From assembly GCA_036399715.1 (NCBI GenBank), contig DASWMO010000138.1, positions 1 to 58,434 on the forward strand: a stretch of 58,434 nucleotides of DNA, in the 5' to 3' direction. The position numbers and the translations under genes were made by a program. How positions within the stretch are numbered: the stretch's first letter is position 1; each line of letters starts with the position of its first letter. Below, one piece after another: positions 32,577 through 39,331 of this stretch. The notes below the pieces were generated by a model. It did no database searches, was not told the DNA's origin, and was given only the letters and a program-made list of their open reading frames with translations. The stretch comes from DASVSE01 sp036399715 (GTDB taxonomy: Bacteria; Bacteroidota; Rhodothermia; Rhodothermales; Rubricoccaceae).

Positions 32577-33869
32577 TCAGGCCGGCTCGAGCGTGTAGAG
32601 CGGGAACGCGTCGCACATCGCGCGGACCTCCCGGCGGACCGTCTCGGCCTCGCCGCCGCGGCTCGTGAGCACGCGGTCGATGAGGGCCGCGACCGTCCGG
32701 AACTCGTCTGGCCCGAAGCCGCGCGTCGCCATCGCAGGTGCGCCGATGCGGATGCCCGACGTCACGAACGGGCTCTCGGGGTCGCCGGGGACCATGTTCT
32801 TGTTGACGGTGATCGCGGCCGTGCCGAGAAGGGCCTCGGCCTCTTTGCCCGTCACGCCCTTCGAGCGGAGGTCGACGAGCGCGAGGTGGTTGTCCGTCCC
32901 TCCCGAGACGACGGCGTACCCGCGCTCGACGAACGCCTCGGCGAGGGCCTGCGCGCTCGCGACGGTTCGCCGCTGGTAATCGGCGAACTCGGGCCGGAGA
33001 GCTTCGGCGAAGGCGACGGCCTTGCCGGCGATTCCGTGCATCAGCGGCCCGCCGATGGCGCCGGGGAACATGGCCGAGTCGAGCACCTGCCCGGTCGTCT
33101 TGGGCGTGCCGTTCTTGAGCGTCTCGCCGGTCGGGGACGGACCGTCGGTGCCGACGAGGAGCATCCCGCCGCGCGGCCCGCGGAGCGTCTTGTGCGTCGT
33201 CGTGCTCACGACGTGGGCGTGCGGGAGCGGGTCGTTGAGCAGGCGGGCGGCGACGAGGCCGGCCGTGTGCGCCATGTCCACCCACAGGATCGCCCCGACC
33301 TCGTCGGCGATCTGCCGGAAGGCGGCGTAGTCGAAGTCCCGCGAGTACGCGCTCGCGCCGACGGAGAGCATCTTCGGGCGGACCTCGTGCGCCTTCGCGC
33401 GCACCTTGTCGAGGTCGATCCGGCCGGCGTTCGGCCCGTCCACGTCGACGCCGTAGAAGTGGGCGTCGTAGAGCTTGCCCGAGAAGTTGACCGGGCTGCC
33501 GTGCGTGAGGTGGCCGCCGTGGGCGAGGTCGAGGCCGAGCAGGCGCTCGCCGGGCTTCATGAACGCGAGGTAGACCGCGTGGTTGGCCGTCGCGCCCGAG
33601 TGCGGCTGCACGTTCACCCAGTCGCAGCGGAACAGCTCGCGGGCGCGGGCGCGCGCCAGGTCTTCCACCTGATCGACCACTTCGCAGCCGCCGTAGTAGC
33701 GCTTGCCCGGCAGGCCCTCGGCGTACTTGTTGGTCAGCGGACTGCCGACGGCCTCCATCACGGCCTCGGAGACGAAGTTCTCCGACGCGATCAGTTCGAG
33801 GCCGTCGTTCTGGCGCTCGGTCTCGCGGCGGATAAGGTCGGCGACAGCGGGGTCGGTCTGGGCGAGCAT
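32577..33869 (-). CDS. glyA: Serine hydroxymethyltransferase
   Basis: A 430-residue PLP enzyme of standard bacterial length. It begins MLAQTDPAVADLIRRETERQNDGLELIASENFVSEAV, whose ELIASENF is a family hallmark. The PLP Schiff-base Lys is Lys227 in VSTTTHKTLRGPRGG. Other landmarks are YAEGLPGKRYYGGCE, NVQPHSGATAN and DLAHGGHLTHG. It interconverts serine and glycine while charging tetrahydrofolate with a one-carbon unit. The gene stands by itself, with an 88-bp gap to the upstream hypothetical and about 200 bp to the phosphoribosyltransferase gene downstream. Confidence 0.98.
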   Translation of the reverse strand: MLAQTDPAVADLIRRETERQNDGLELIASENFVSEAVMEAVGSPLTNKYAEGLPGKRYYGGCEVVDQVEDLARARARELFRCDWVNVQPHSGATANHAVYLAFMKPGERLLGLDLAHGGHLTHGSPVNFSGKLYDAHFYGVDVDGPNAGRIDLDKVRAKAHEVRPKMLSVGASAYSRDFDYAAFRQIADEVGAILWVDMAHTAGLVAARLLNDPLPHAHVVSTTTHKTLRGPRGGMLLVGTDGPSPTGETLKNGTPKTTGQVLDSAMFPGAIGGPLMHGIAGKAVAFAEALRPEFADYQRRTVASAQALAEAFVERGYAVVSGGTDNHLALVDLRSKGVTGKEAEALLGTAAITVNKNMVPGDPESPFVTSGIRIGAPAMATRGFGPDEFRTVAALIDRVLTSRGGEAETVRREVRAMCDAFPLYTLEPA

Positions 33870-33957
33870 GGGGGGTCGGGGCGGAGTCAGAGCAAGCTAG
33901 TGCCGGCCAACGCCCGATCCGCAGCACGCGTTCTCGCCACTGCCGGACAGCCGTGCA

Positions 33958-34374
33958 TCAGCCGGGGATGCCGGGCGGACGGCGCCGGGCGGGGGGGGCG
34001 CCCCGTCGCGTCGCCGCAGGCACGGCGGCCTCGGGCTGCTCGATGGCGACGAACCAGTTCGCGAGGCCGAGGTACGTCCACTCGCCGCCCGCCCGGTCGG
34101 CGTTGTCGTCGACGCGGTAGAGGCTCGCGACGTGGTAATCCGTCCGGTCGAACGGGATGGTGGCCGGGCCGCTGACCTCCCGCCCGACGCGGTCGGCGAG
34201 AAACGTCCGCGACGTGCCCGTGATCGTGCTGTCGGCCGCGCGCTGGGCCGCCTCGGCGCGCTCGGCACGGTCCATCCGCAGGAACGCCTCGAAGGCCTCA
34301 GGGCCCGGGTTGAGGACGTACAGCATCGTCCCAACGATGACCAGCCCGGCGAAGAGGATGCGAAGGGGAGTCAT
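33958..34374 (-). CDS. Hypothetical single-pass membrane protein (DUF4359-like)
   Basis: A 138-residue protein, start chosen at ATG 34374 (MTPLRILFAGLVIVGTMLYVLNPG). This gives one N-terminal membrane helix; an in-frame ATG at 34395 would add seven residues. The body has NPGPEAFEAFLRMD and FDRTDYHVASLYRVDDN. A later segment, EWTYLGLANWFVAIE, echoes the DUF4359 pattern of a TNPS-x-x-x-Y/F-x-x-F helix and a terminal YxGxxxxF element. A Pro/Arg-rich tail follows. The match is from memory of the pattern and remains tentative; no function is known for that family. Confidence 0.6.
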   Translation of the reverse strand: MTPLRILFAGLVIVGTMLYVLNPGPEAFEAFLRMDRAERAEAAQRAADSTITGTSRTFLADRVGREVSGPATIPFDRTDYHVASLYRVDDNADRAGGEWTYLGLANWFVAIEQPEAAVPAATRRGAPPARRRPPGIPG

Positions 34375-34441
34375 GGCGGCGCCCGGTTGTTCCATTCGGG
34401 TATCGGCCCGTCGCGCGTGCCCTCAAACCGGCAGCCTGTCG

Positions 34442-35140
34442 CTACGAGCCCGTCCCCTGCGACATCGCGTAGACGAGCAGGTTGACCCCCATCCGGAGGG
34501 CCGCCTCACGGACCTCGGGCGGGTCCGGGTGCGTCCCGGCCGGTTCCCAGCCGTCGGCGAGGTCGGACTGGAACGCGTAGAACACGACGAGGCGGCCCTC
34601 GTGGAACAGGCCGAGGCCCTCGGCGGGGCGGCCGTCGTGCTCGTGGACCTTCGGCAGGCCAGCCGGGAAGTCGAAGTGTGCGTGGTAGAGCGGGTGCGAC
34701 GTCGGGAGTGCCGCCAGTTCTTGGTCCGGGTAGACCTTGCGCAGCTCGGCGCGGATCGTCTCGTCGAGCCCGTAGTCGTCGTTGACGTAGAGAAAGCCGC
34801 CGGCGTCGAGGTAGCGGCGCAGGCGGGCCGCCTCGTCGGGCGTGAACGCGACCGAGCCGTGGCCGTTGAGGTAGAGAAACGGGTAGCCGAAGAGGCGATC
34901 CGACTCCAGATCGACGGTGTGGGGCTCGGGGTCGAGGTCGAGGAGCGTGTGGGCTCGCGCGTACGCGATGAGCGTCGGCAGCGGGTCGCCGGAGTACCAG
35001 TCGCCACCACCGCCGTAGTGGACACGTGCGATCGCGACCTCTCCGCCCGACGAGGCGCCGCTTGCAGACGCACGCTCCTGCGCGGCGACCGGCATGGCGG
35101 CCGCAGCGAGTGCGGCGAACAGAACGAGGCGGCGGAGCAT
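34442..35140 (-). CDS. DUF4159 domain exported protein
   Basis: A 232-residue protein with a signal peptide (MLRRLVLFAALAAAAMPVAAQ). A DUF4159 domain follows: RVHYGGGGDWYSGDPLPTLIAYAR, then YPFLYLNGHGSVAFTPDEAARLRRYLDAGGFLYVNDDYG, and HPLYHAHFDFPAGLPKV. DUF4159 proteins belong to the glutamine-amidotransferase-like fold group and are often linked to BatA/MoxR-vWA systems in Bacteroidetes and Planctomycetes. Enzymatic activity has not been shown. The start has a CGCGATG context. A divergent DUF1028 gene begins only 53 bp away, so the two share a promoter region. Confidence 0.85.
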   Translation of the reverse strand: MLRRLVLFAALAAAAMPVAAQERASASGASSGGEVAIARVHYGGGGDWYSGDPLPTLIAYARAHTLLDLDPEPHTVDLESDRLFGYPFLYLNGHGSVAFTPDEAARLRRYLDAGGFLYVNDDYGLDETIRAELRKVYPDQELAALPTSHPLYHAHFDFPAGLPKVHEHDGRPAEGLGLFHEGRLVVFYAFQSDLADGWEPAGTHPDPPEVREAALRMGVNLLVYAMSQGTGS

Positions 35141-35192
35141 CGCGGAACGGGCGGAGAACGGGTAGAATAGCGAGACGCCCACCGCCCCGCCT

Positions 35193-36311
35193 GTGACCCG
35201 CCCAACGCTCCGCCGCGCGGCCTTCGTCTGCCTCGCGCTCCTCCTCGCCGCCGTCGTCGCCGTTGCGCTCGTATGGCCGCCACCGTCGAGGTCCTCCAAG
35301 GCGCACGTGGTCGGGCCGGACGGCGAGCCACTCGTCTCGACGTTCTCGATCGTCGCCGTGGACACGACGACGGGCGAGATGGGCATCGCGGTCCAGTCTA
35401 AGTTTCCCAACGTCCGCGCGGTCGTGCCGTGGGCCGAGGCCGGTGCGGGCGCGGTCGCGACCCAGAGCTTTGCCCGAATCGATTACGGCCGCCGCGGCCT
35501 CGTGCTGATGCGCAACGGCGCGACGGCCGACGAGGCCCTCCGCATCCTCATCCACGAGGACCCGCACCCCGAGCAGCGACAGGTCGGCATGGTCGACCTC
35601 CACGGAAACGCGGCGACGTGGACCGGGTCTGAAGCCTTCGACTGGCGCGGCGGGCGTGTTGGCGCACCGGGCGGGACCGTTCGCGCGGCCGGGCCAGGCG
35701 AGGTCGTCGTCGGGCAGGGTTTCACGGTTCAGGGCAACATCCTCGTCTCGGCCGAGACCGTCGACGCGATGGCGGCCGCGTTTGCCGCCGCCGAGGGTCG
35801 GCCGCTCGCGGCCCGGCTTCTCGCGGCCCTCGTCGCCGGCGGCGCGGCCGGCGGCGACCGCCGCGGCGAGCAGTCAGCCGCGCTCCTCGTCGTCCGGCCC
35901 GGCGCGGGCTACGACGGCTCCGACACCGTCGTCGACATCTCGGTCTACGACCACCCGACGCCCATCGCCGAGCTCGCCCGCCTCTACGCGCTCAACGACC
36001 TCTACTTCACCGACACGCGCCCCGAGAACCTCATTCCGGTCACGCCCGAGATCGCCCGCGAGATCCAGACGATCTGGCGCGCGCGCGGCTTCTCGCACCA
36101 CGCCGCCGACGGCGTTGTCGACGCCGACTTCCAGCGGACGCTCGTCGACTTTATGGGCTGGGAGAACTACGACCTCCGCGTGGACGAGGTCCAGCGTGTG
36201 AATCTCGCCGCAGGCGAGACCTTGAAGATCGACCGCGAGGTCCTCGCCGACATCCGCGACGTGTTCCAGCACGGCCGCTTCCGCCCCGGCCCGCTCGCCC
36301 CGCTCCCCTGA
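35193..36311 (+). CDS. DUF1028 family exported protein
   Basis: A 372-residue protein with a GTG start and a signal anchor (FVCLALLLAAVVAVALVW). The DUF1028 domain (about 50-260) reads STFSIVAVDTTTGEMGIAVQSKFPNVRAVVPWAEAGAGAVATQS, and later VVVGQGFTVQGNILVS and AALLVVRPGAGYDG. This is an Ntn-hydrolase-like fold of unknown substrate. The C-terminal segment, from IAELARLYALNDLYF to the end (about 270-372), matches the putative peptidoglycan-binding extension found in many DUF1028 proteins. It acts outside the cytoplasmic membrane. The next two genes follow within five bases and four-base overlap, suggesting one operon. Confidence 0.85.
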   Translation: MTRPTLRRAAFVCLALLLAAVVAVALVWPPPSRSSKAHVVGPDGEPLVSTFSIVAVDTTTGEMGIAVQSKFPNVRAVVPWAEAGAGAVATQSFARIDYGRRGLVLMRNGATADEALRILIHEDPHPEQRQVGMVDLHGNAATWTGSEAFDWRGGRVGAPGGTVRAAGPGEVVVGQGFTVQGNILVSAETVDAMAAAFAAAEGRPLAARLLAALVAGGAAGGDRRGEQSAALLVVRPGAGYDGSDTVVDISVYDHPTPIAELARLYALNDLYFTDTRPENLIPVTPEIAREIQTIWRARGFSHHAADGVVDADFQRTLVDFMGWENYDLRVDEVQRVNLAAGETLKIDREVLADIRDVFQHGRFRPGPLAPLP

Positions 36312-36315
36312 CGCC

Positions 36316-36645
36316 GTGCTCTACTCGTCTGCCTTCTACCGCGACGACGCCGACGAGTTGGGCGGCGCCCCGTTCGAGCCCGTCCTCGAACGGCGGGCGC
36401 GGCTCGTCCAGCTCTCGCCCATCGCGGCCGTCCGCGCGTGGCTCCGTGGCGACTTCGGGCGCGGCGACGAGGACGCACTGTGCACGGCGATCCGCCGCGA
36501 TCCTGCCGTCGCGCTCACCGACGACGAGATCGTCTCGGTCTTCTACGAGGTCCTGGGCGAGGACGACTTCCGGCCCACCAAGGCCGAGGTTGTGCTGACG
36601 GTGCTCCGCGAGGCCGTCCAGTTCCGTCTCCCGGAGCGCCGGTGA
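36316..36645 (+). CDS. Hypothetical protein, 109 aa
   Basis: A 109-residue acidic soluble protein with a GTG start, five bases after the DUF1028 stop. It starts M-L-Y-S-S-A-F-Y-R-D-D and has predicted helices such as PIAAVRAWLRGDF and KAEVVLTVLREAVQFRLPE. No signal, membrane segment or known family is recognised. It overlaps the GNAT gene by four bases (GTGA at 36642-36645), so it is probably translated with it. The coding frame matches its neighbours in base composition, supporting a real gene. Confidence 0.65.
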   Translation: MLYSSAFYRDDADELGGAPFEPVLERRARLVQLSPIAAVRAWLRGDFGRGDEDALCTAIRRDPAVALTDDEIVSVFYEVLGEDDFRPTKAEVVLTVLREAVQFRLPERR

Positions 36646-37256
36646 CGCCGCTCGCGCCCGTCACGCTGCGCGGTGCGGCCGTCGTGCTTCAGCCGCTCAC
36701 GGCCGGCCACGCCCCGGCGCTGTGGCGCGTGGCGCAGGATCCCGAACTGTGGCGGTGGACCCTCTCGCAGGTCTGCTCGCCCGCCGACCTCGACGCATAC
36801 ATCGAGGCAGCGCTCGGCGCGCAGGCGGCAGGCACGGCGCTCCCGTTCGCCCTACGTGTCGGTGGGCAGGTCGCGGGCAGCACGCGCCTCGCCAACGCTG
36901 ACGTGCCAAATGGGCGCATCGAGATCGGGTGGACGTTCATCGGGCAGCCGTGGCAACGGACAGTCGTCAACACCGAGGCCAAGCTCCTGCTGATGCGGCA
37001 CGCCTTTGAGACGCTCGGGGCGCGGCGCGTCGAGTTCAAGACGGACGCGCTGAACGTTCGGTCCCGGGCCGCCATCGCGCGCCTCGGCGCGACCGAAGAG
37101 GGCACGCTACGGCAGCACATGGTGACGGCGTCCGGTCGGGTCCGCGACACGGTGTACTTCTCTGTTCTCGCGTCCGAGTGGCCGGCCGTCCAAACGCGGC
37201 TCACCGAGCGGCTGGACCGGTTGCCGGCTGCACCCGACGCGACCTCAACGGCGTAG
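36642..37256 (+). CDS. GNAT family N-acetyltransferase (RimJ/RimL-like)
   Basis: A 204-residue protein starting at the GTG at 36642. It begins with LRGAAVVLQPLTAGHAPALWRVAQDPELWRW, the RimJ/RimL-type N terminus. It continues through PFALRVGGQVAGSTRLANAD and RIEIGWTFIGQPWQRTVVNTEAKLLLMRHAFETLGA, and then RVEFKTDALNVRSRAAIARLGATEEGTLRQHM. The acetyl-CoA binding region lies in the W-Q-R-T-V-V-N-T-E-A-K segment. Members acetylate protein N termini or small amines; the acceptor is unknown. It is coupled to the small gene upstream by GTGA. Confidence 0.87.
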   Translation: MTPLAPVTLRGAAVVLQPLTAGHAPALWRVAQDPELWRWTLSQVCSPADLDAYIEAALGAQAAGTALPFALRVGGQVAGSTRLANADVPNGRIEIGWTFIGQPWQRTVVNTEAKLLLMRHAFETLGARRVEFKTDALNVRSRAAIARLGATEEGTLRQHMVTASGRVRDTVYFSVLASEWPAVQTRLTERLDRLPAAPDATSTA

Positions 37257-37283
37257 AGAGATTCTCACCACCCCCGCCTGTCC

Positions 37284-37439
37284 ATGTCTGCACGTTCGAA
37301 CGCCGCCGGTGGCGGTATCGGCCTCGGGACCGTCGTCGCGGCCGTCCTCTCGTGGAGCGCCAACCACTCGGTCCTGTGGCTCATCATCCACGGGTTCCTG
37401 GGCTGGTTCTACGTTCTGTACTACTTCCTCTTCCGGTAG
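37284..37439 (+). CDS. 51-residue membrane microprotein
   Basis: A short gene with ATG at 37284 and TAG at 37437. The protein has a Gly-rich N terminus (MSARSNAAGGGIGLGTVVAA). It then carries V-L-S-W-S-A-N-H-S-V-L-W-L-I-I-H-G-F-L-G-W-F-Y-V-L-Y-Y-F-L-F-R: one long, Trp/Tyr-rich hydrophobic helix or a tight hairpin. The WSxNxSxLWxxxHGxxGWxYVxYY pattern is reminiscent of small conserved membrane proteins near pgi or in Bacteroidetes genomes, but I cannot name a family. It sits 27 bp after the GNAT gene and 59 bp before pgi on the same strand, so an operon position is likely. Confidence 0.65.
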   Translation: MSARSNAAGGGIGLGTVVAAVLSWSANHSVLWLIIHGFLGWFYVLYYFLFR

Positions 37440-37498
37440 GGCCGCACGGCACATCGGGCGCGGCGCGGCGTACGGGCGGCACACCTCCCGCCCCGACG

Positions 37499-38779
37499 AT
37501 GCCCCTCGCCCTCGACCGCTCGCGCGCCCTCCCCTTTCTCGACGCCGCCGACCGCGACGCCCTCGACGCGCGCGTGCTGGACGCCCATCGCCGCGTCCTC
37601 GACGGCGCCACGCGCAGCCCCGAGATGCTCGGCTGGCGCGACATGCTCCTCACGCCCGACGACGCGCTCCTCGAATCCGTCGCGAGCCTCGGGGCCGAGA
37701 TCCGCGAGCGGGCGGACGTGCTGCTGTGCATCGGCATCGGCGGGAGCTACCTCGGCGCCGAGGCGGTCATCGGAGCACTGCGCCCGCCGTTCGACTCGAC
37801 GGGCCCCGAGATCCTCTTTGCCGGCCACCACCTTTCGCCCGAGTACCACGCGCGCCTCTTCGAGCACCTCGCGGGCAAGAGCGTCTACGTCAACGTGATC
37901 TCGAAGTCGGGGACGACGCTCGAGCCGGCGCTCGCCTTCCGCCTCGTCCGGGCGTTCATGGAGGAAACGTTCGAGGACGCCGACCGCCGCATCATCGCCA
38001 CCACCGACGCCGCGCGGGGCACGCTCCACGACCTCGCGGCTGAGAAAGGCTACCGCTCGTACGTCATCCCGGACTCGGTAGGCGGCCGGTTCTCGGTCCT
38101 GACGCCCGTCGGGCTCGTGCCCATCGCCGCGGCAGGCATCGACGTGCGGGCGCTGTTCTATGGCGCTGTCGCTGATGCCCGTGAGACGCTCGACGCGGAC
38201 GCCGGGCACCCGGCCATCCAGTACGCCGGCGACCGCTTTCTCTTCCACGAGGCGGGCTACAAGACGGAGATCCTCGCCGTGATGGACGCGAGCCTCAAGG
38301 GGATCGGCGCGTGGTGGCAGCAGCTCTTCGGCGAGTCTGAGGGCAAGGAGCACAAGGGCCTCTTCCCGGTCGTCCTCCAGTACACGACCGACCTCCACTC
38401 GGTCGGGCAGTACGTCCAGCAGGGCCAGCGGTCGCTCGTCGAGACGTTCCTGCGCCTCGACGACACTGACCGCGGCCTCGTCGCACCGATGCTCGATGGC
38501 GATTCGGACGGCCTGAACTACGTCGCCGGGCGGCCGATGGGGTACGTCAACGAGCAGGCCTACACGGGCACGGCGGACGCGCACGCCGAGGGCGGCGTCC
38601 CTAACTGGACGATCACGCTCCCGCGCCTCGATGCCGAAACGGTCGGGCGCCTCATCCACTTCTACGAGCATGCCGTCGCCGTCTCGGGGACGCTTCTCGG
38701 CGTCGACCCGTTCGACCAGCCGGGCGTCGAGACGTACAAGCAGAAGATGTTCTCGCTGCTTGGCAAGCCGAGCGCGTGA
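37499..38779 (+). CDS. pgi: Glucose-6-phosphate isomerase
   Basis: A 426-residue enzyme of the shorter bacterial Pgi type. Motifs are LCIGIGGSYLGAEAVIGAL, VNVISKSGTTLEPALAF (sugar-phosphate SIS loop), FSVLTPVGLVPIAAAGID, and the catalytic Glu region WWQQLFGESEGKEHKG. The His/Lys end pieces are YTTDLHSVGQYVQQG and PGVETYKQKMF. It interconverts glucose-6-phosphate and fructose-6-phosphate in glycolysis and gluconeogenesis. The start is the ATG at 37499 in CGACGATG context. It is the last plus-strand gene before the DnaA-box-rich region. Confidence 0.97.
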   Translation: MPLALDRSRALPFLDAADRDALDARVLDAHRRVLDGATRSPEMLGWRDMLLTPDDALLESVASLGAEIRERADVLLCIGIGGSYLGAEAVIGALRPPFDSTGPEILFAGHHLSPEYHARLFEHLAGKSVYVNVISKSGTTLEPALAFRLVRAFMEETFEDADRRIIATTDAARGTLHDLAAEKGYRSYVIPDSVGGRFSVLTPVGLVPIAAAGIDVRALFYGAVADARETLDADAGHPAIQYAGDRFLFHEAGYKTEILAVMDASLKGIGAWWQQLFGESEGKEHKGLFPVVLQYTTDLHSVGQYVQQGQRSLVETFLRLDDTDRGLVAPMLDGDSDGLNYVAGRPMGYVNEQAYTGTADAHAEGGVPNWTITLPRLDAETVGRLIHFYEHAVAVSGTLLGVDPFDQPGVETYKQKMFSLLGKPSA

Positions 38780-38847
38780 CCGGACCAGCCTCGACTCTGC
38801 GCTCGGCTGCGTATCCCCGAGGCGTCGTAGAGCCCCAAAAAAGGCCA

Positions 38848-38872
38848 TCCACACCGTGGAGAACGGTGTGGA
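38848..38872. promoter_or_regulatory. Inverted pair of DnaA-box-like sites
   Basis: TCCACACCGT and ACGGTGTGGA form a perfect 10-bp inverted repeat with a 5-base spacer (38848-38857 and 38863-38872). The right arm begins the best box of the region. This palindromic arrangement could bind two DnaA molecules head to head or form a hairpin. Confidence 0.6.
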
Positions 38873-39189
38873 CAACCGGGACTGTTTCGGGGACCTCTGT
38901 GGAAACGCCATGGGGTGCCCCGGGAGGCCTCCGAGTCAAGCCCCGCGACTCCCCGGGCTGCACCCGGGTTGCCCACACGCCGCCGATGTGGGTGCGTGGG
39001 TGGGCTAGACACGGGGCGTGGATGTGGACAGGTGTGGATACGTGGACAGCGCTCCCGGTAACACTCCGGACACACGCTGTCGCGGCATCGGGCGCCAGCC
39101 CGAATGTGGACGCGCCCGTGGACAGAGGGGTGGGTTGTCCACGCCGGGGCGGTTGACCGGGGGCAACTCGGGTTGTCCCCATGTCCACA

Positions 39190-39240
39190 CGCTCTACTAC
39201 TACCTCTTCTTTCCTTACTTATTAAAGAGAAGAACAGAGA
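39190..39240 (+). promoter_or_regulatory. A+T-rich unwinding element with DnaA-trio-like repeats
   Basis: By direct count 16 of the 47 bases at 39194-39240 are G or C, against roughly 70% around it. Immediately after the box at 39181-39189 and a short C-G-C-T spacer, the plus strand reads CTA CTA CTA (39194-39202). It then reads CCT CTT CTT TCC TTA CTT ATT. The complementary strand, read 3' to 5', is GAT GAT GAT, then GAA-type triplets, matching the DnaA-trio element described for bacterial basal unwinding systems. Confidence 0.6.
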
Positions 39241-39275
39241 GGCGTGGAGAACCCGGCTGGAGGGGCCAGTAGGGC

Positions 39276-39316
39276 TAGACCGGTGTAGACCACGAGATGC
39301 CAGCGTGATATAGACC
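39276..39316 (+). repeat. Three TAGACC hexamer repeats
   Basis: TAGACC occurs at 39276-39281, 39286-39291 and 39311-39316, with start spacings of 10 and 25 bases. It lies between the A+T-rich tract and the comEC stop. It may be an iteron-like protein site, or chance. Confidence 0.35.
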
Positions 39317-39331
39317 GCTCGTACTTCGTGA

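Larger units (their letters stand above)
38780..39331. other. Candidate chromosomal origin (oriC): DnaA-box cluster and unwinding element
   Basis: A 552-bp gap between convergent pgi and comEC with no convincing gene. About ten DnaA-box-like 9-mers are visible. Forward-type: 38867-38875 TGTGGACAA, 38898-38906 TGTGGAAAC, 39023-39031 TGTGGACAG, 39033-39041 TGTGGATAC, 39041-39049 CGTGGACAG, 39105-39113 TGTGGACGC, 39117-39125 CGTGGACAG. Opposite: 38845-38853, 39135-39143 TTGTCCACG, 39173-39181 TTGTCCCCA, 39181-39189 ATGTCCACA. An A+T-rich tract starts five bases after the last box. Clustered boxes beside an A+T-rich tract are the standard bacterial origin layout. Most boxes deviate by one or two bases from TTATCCACA. 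Confidence 0.7.

Noticed and set aside
32436..34175. A plus-strand open frame of about 579 codons
   Set aside because: It is antisense to glyA and has no recognisable domain.
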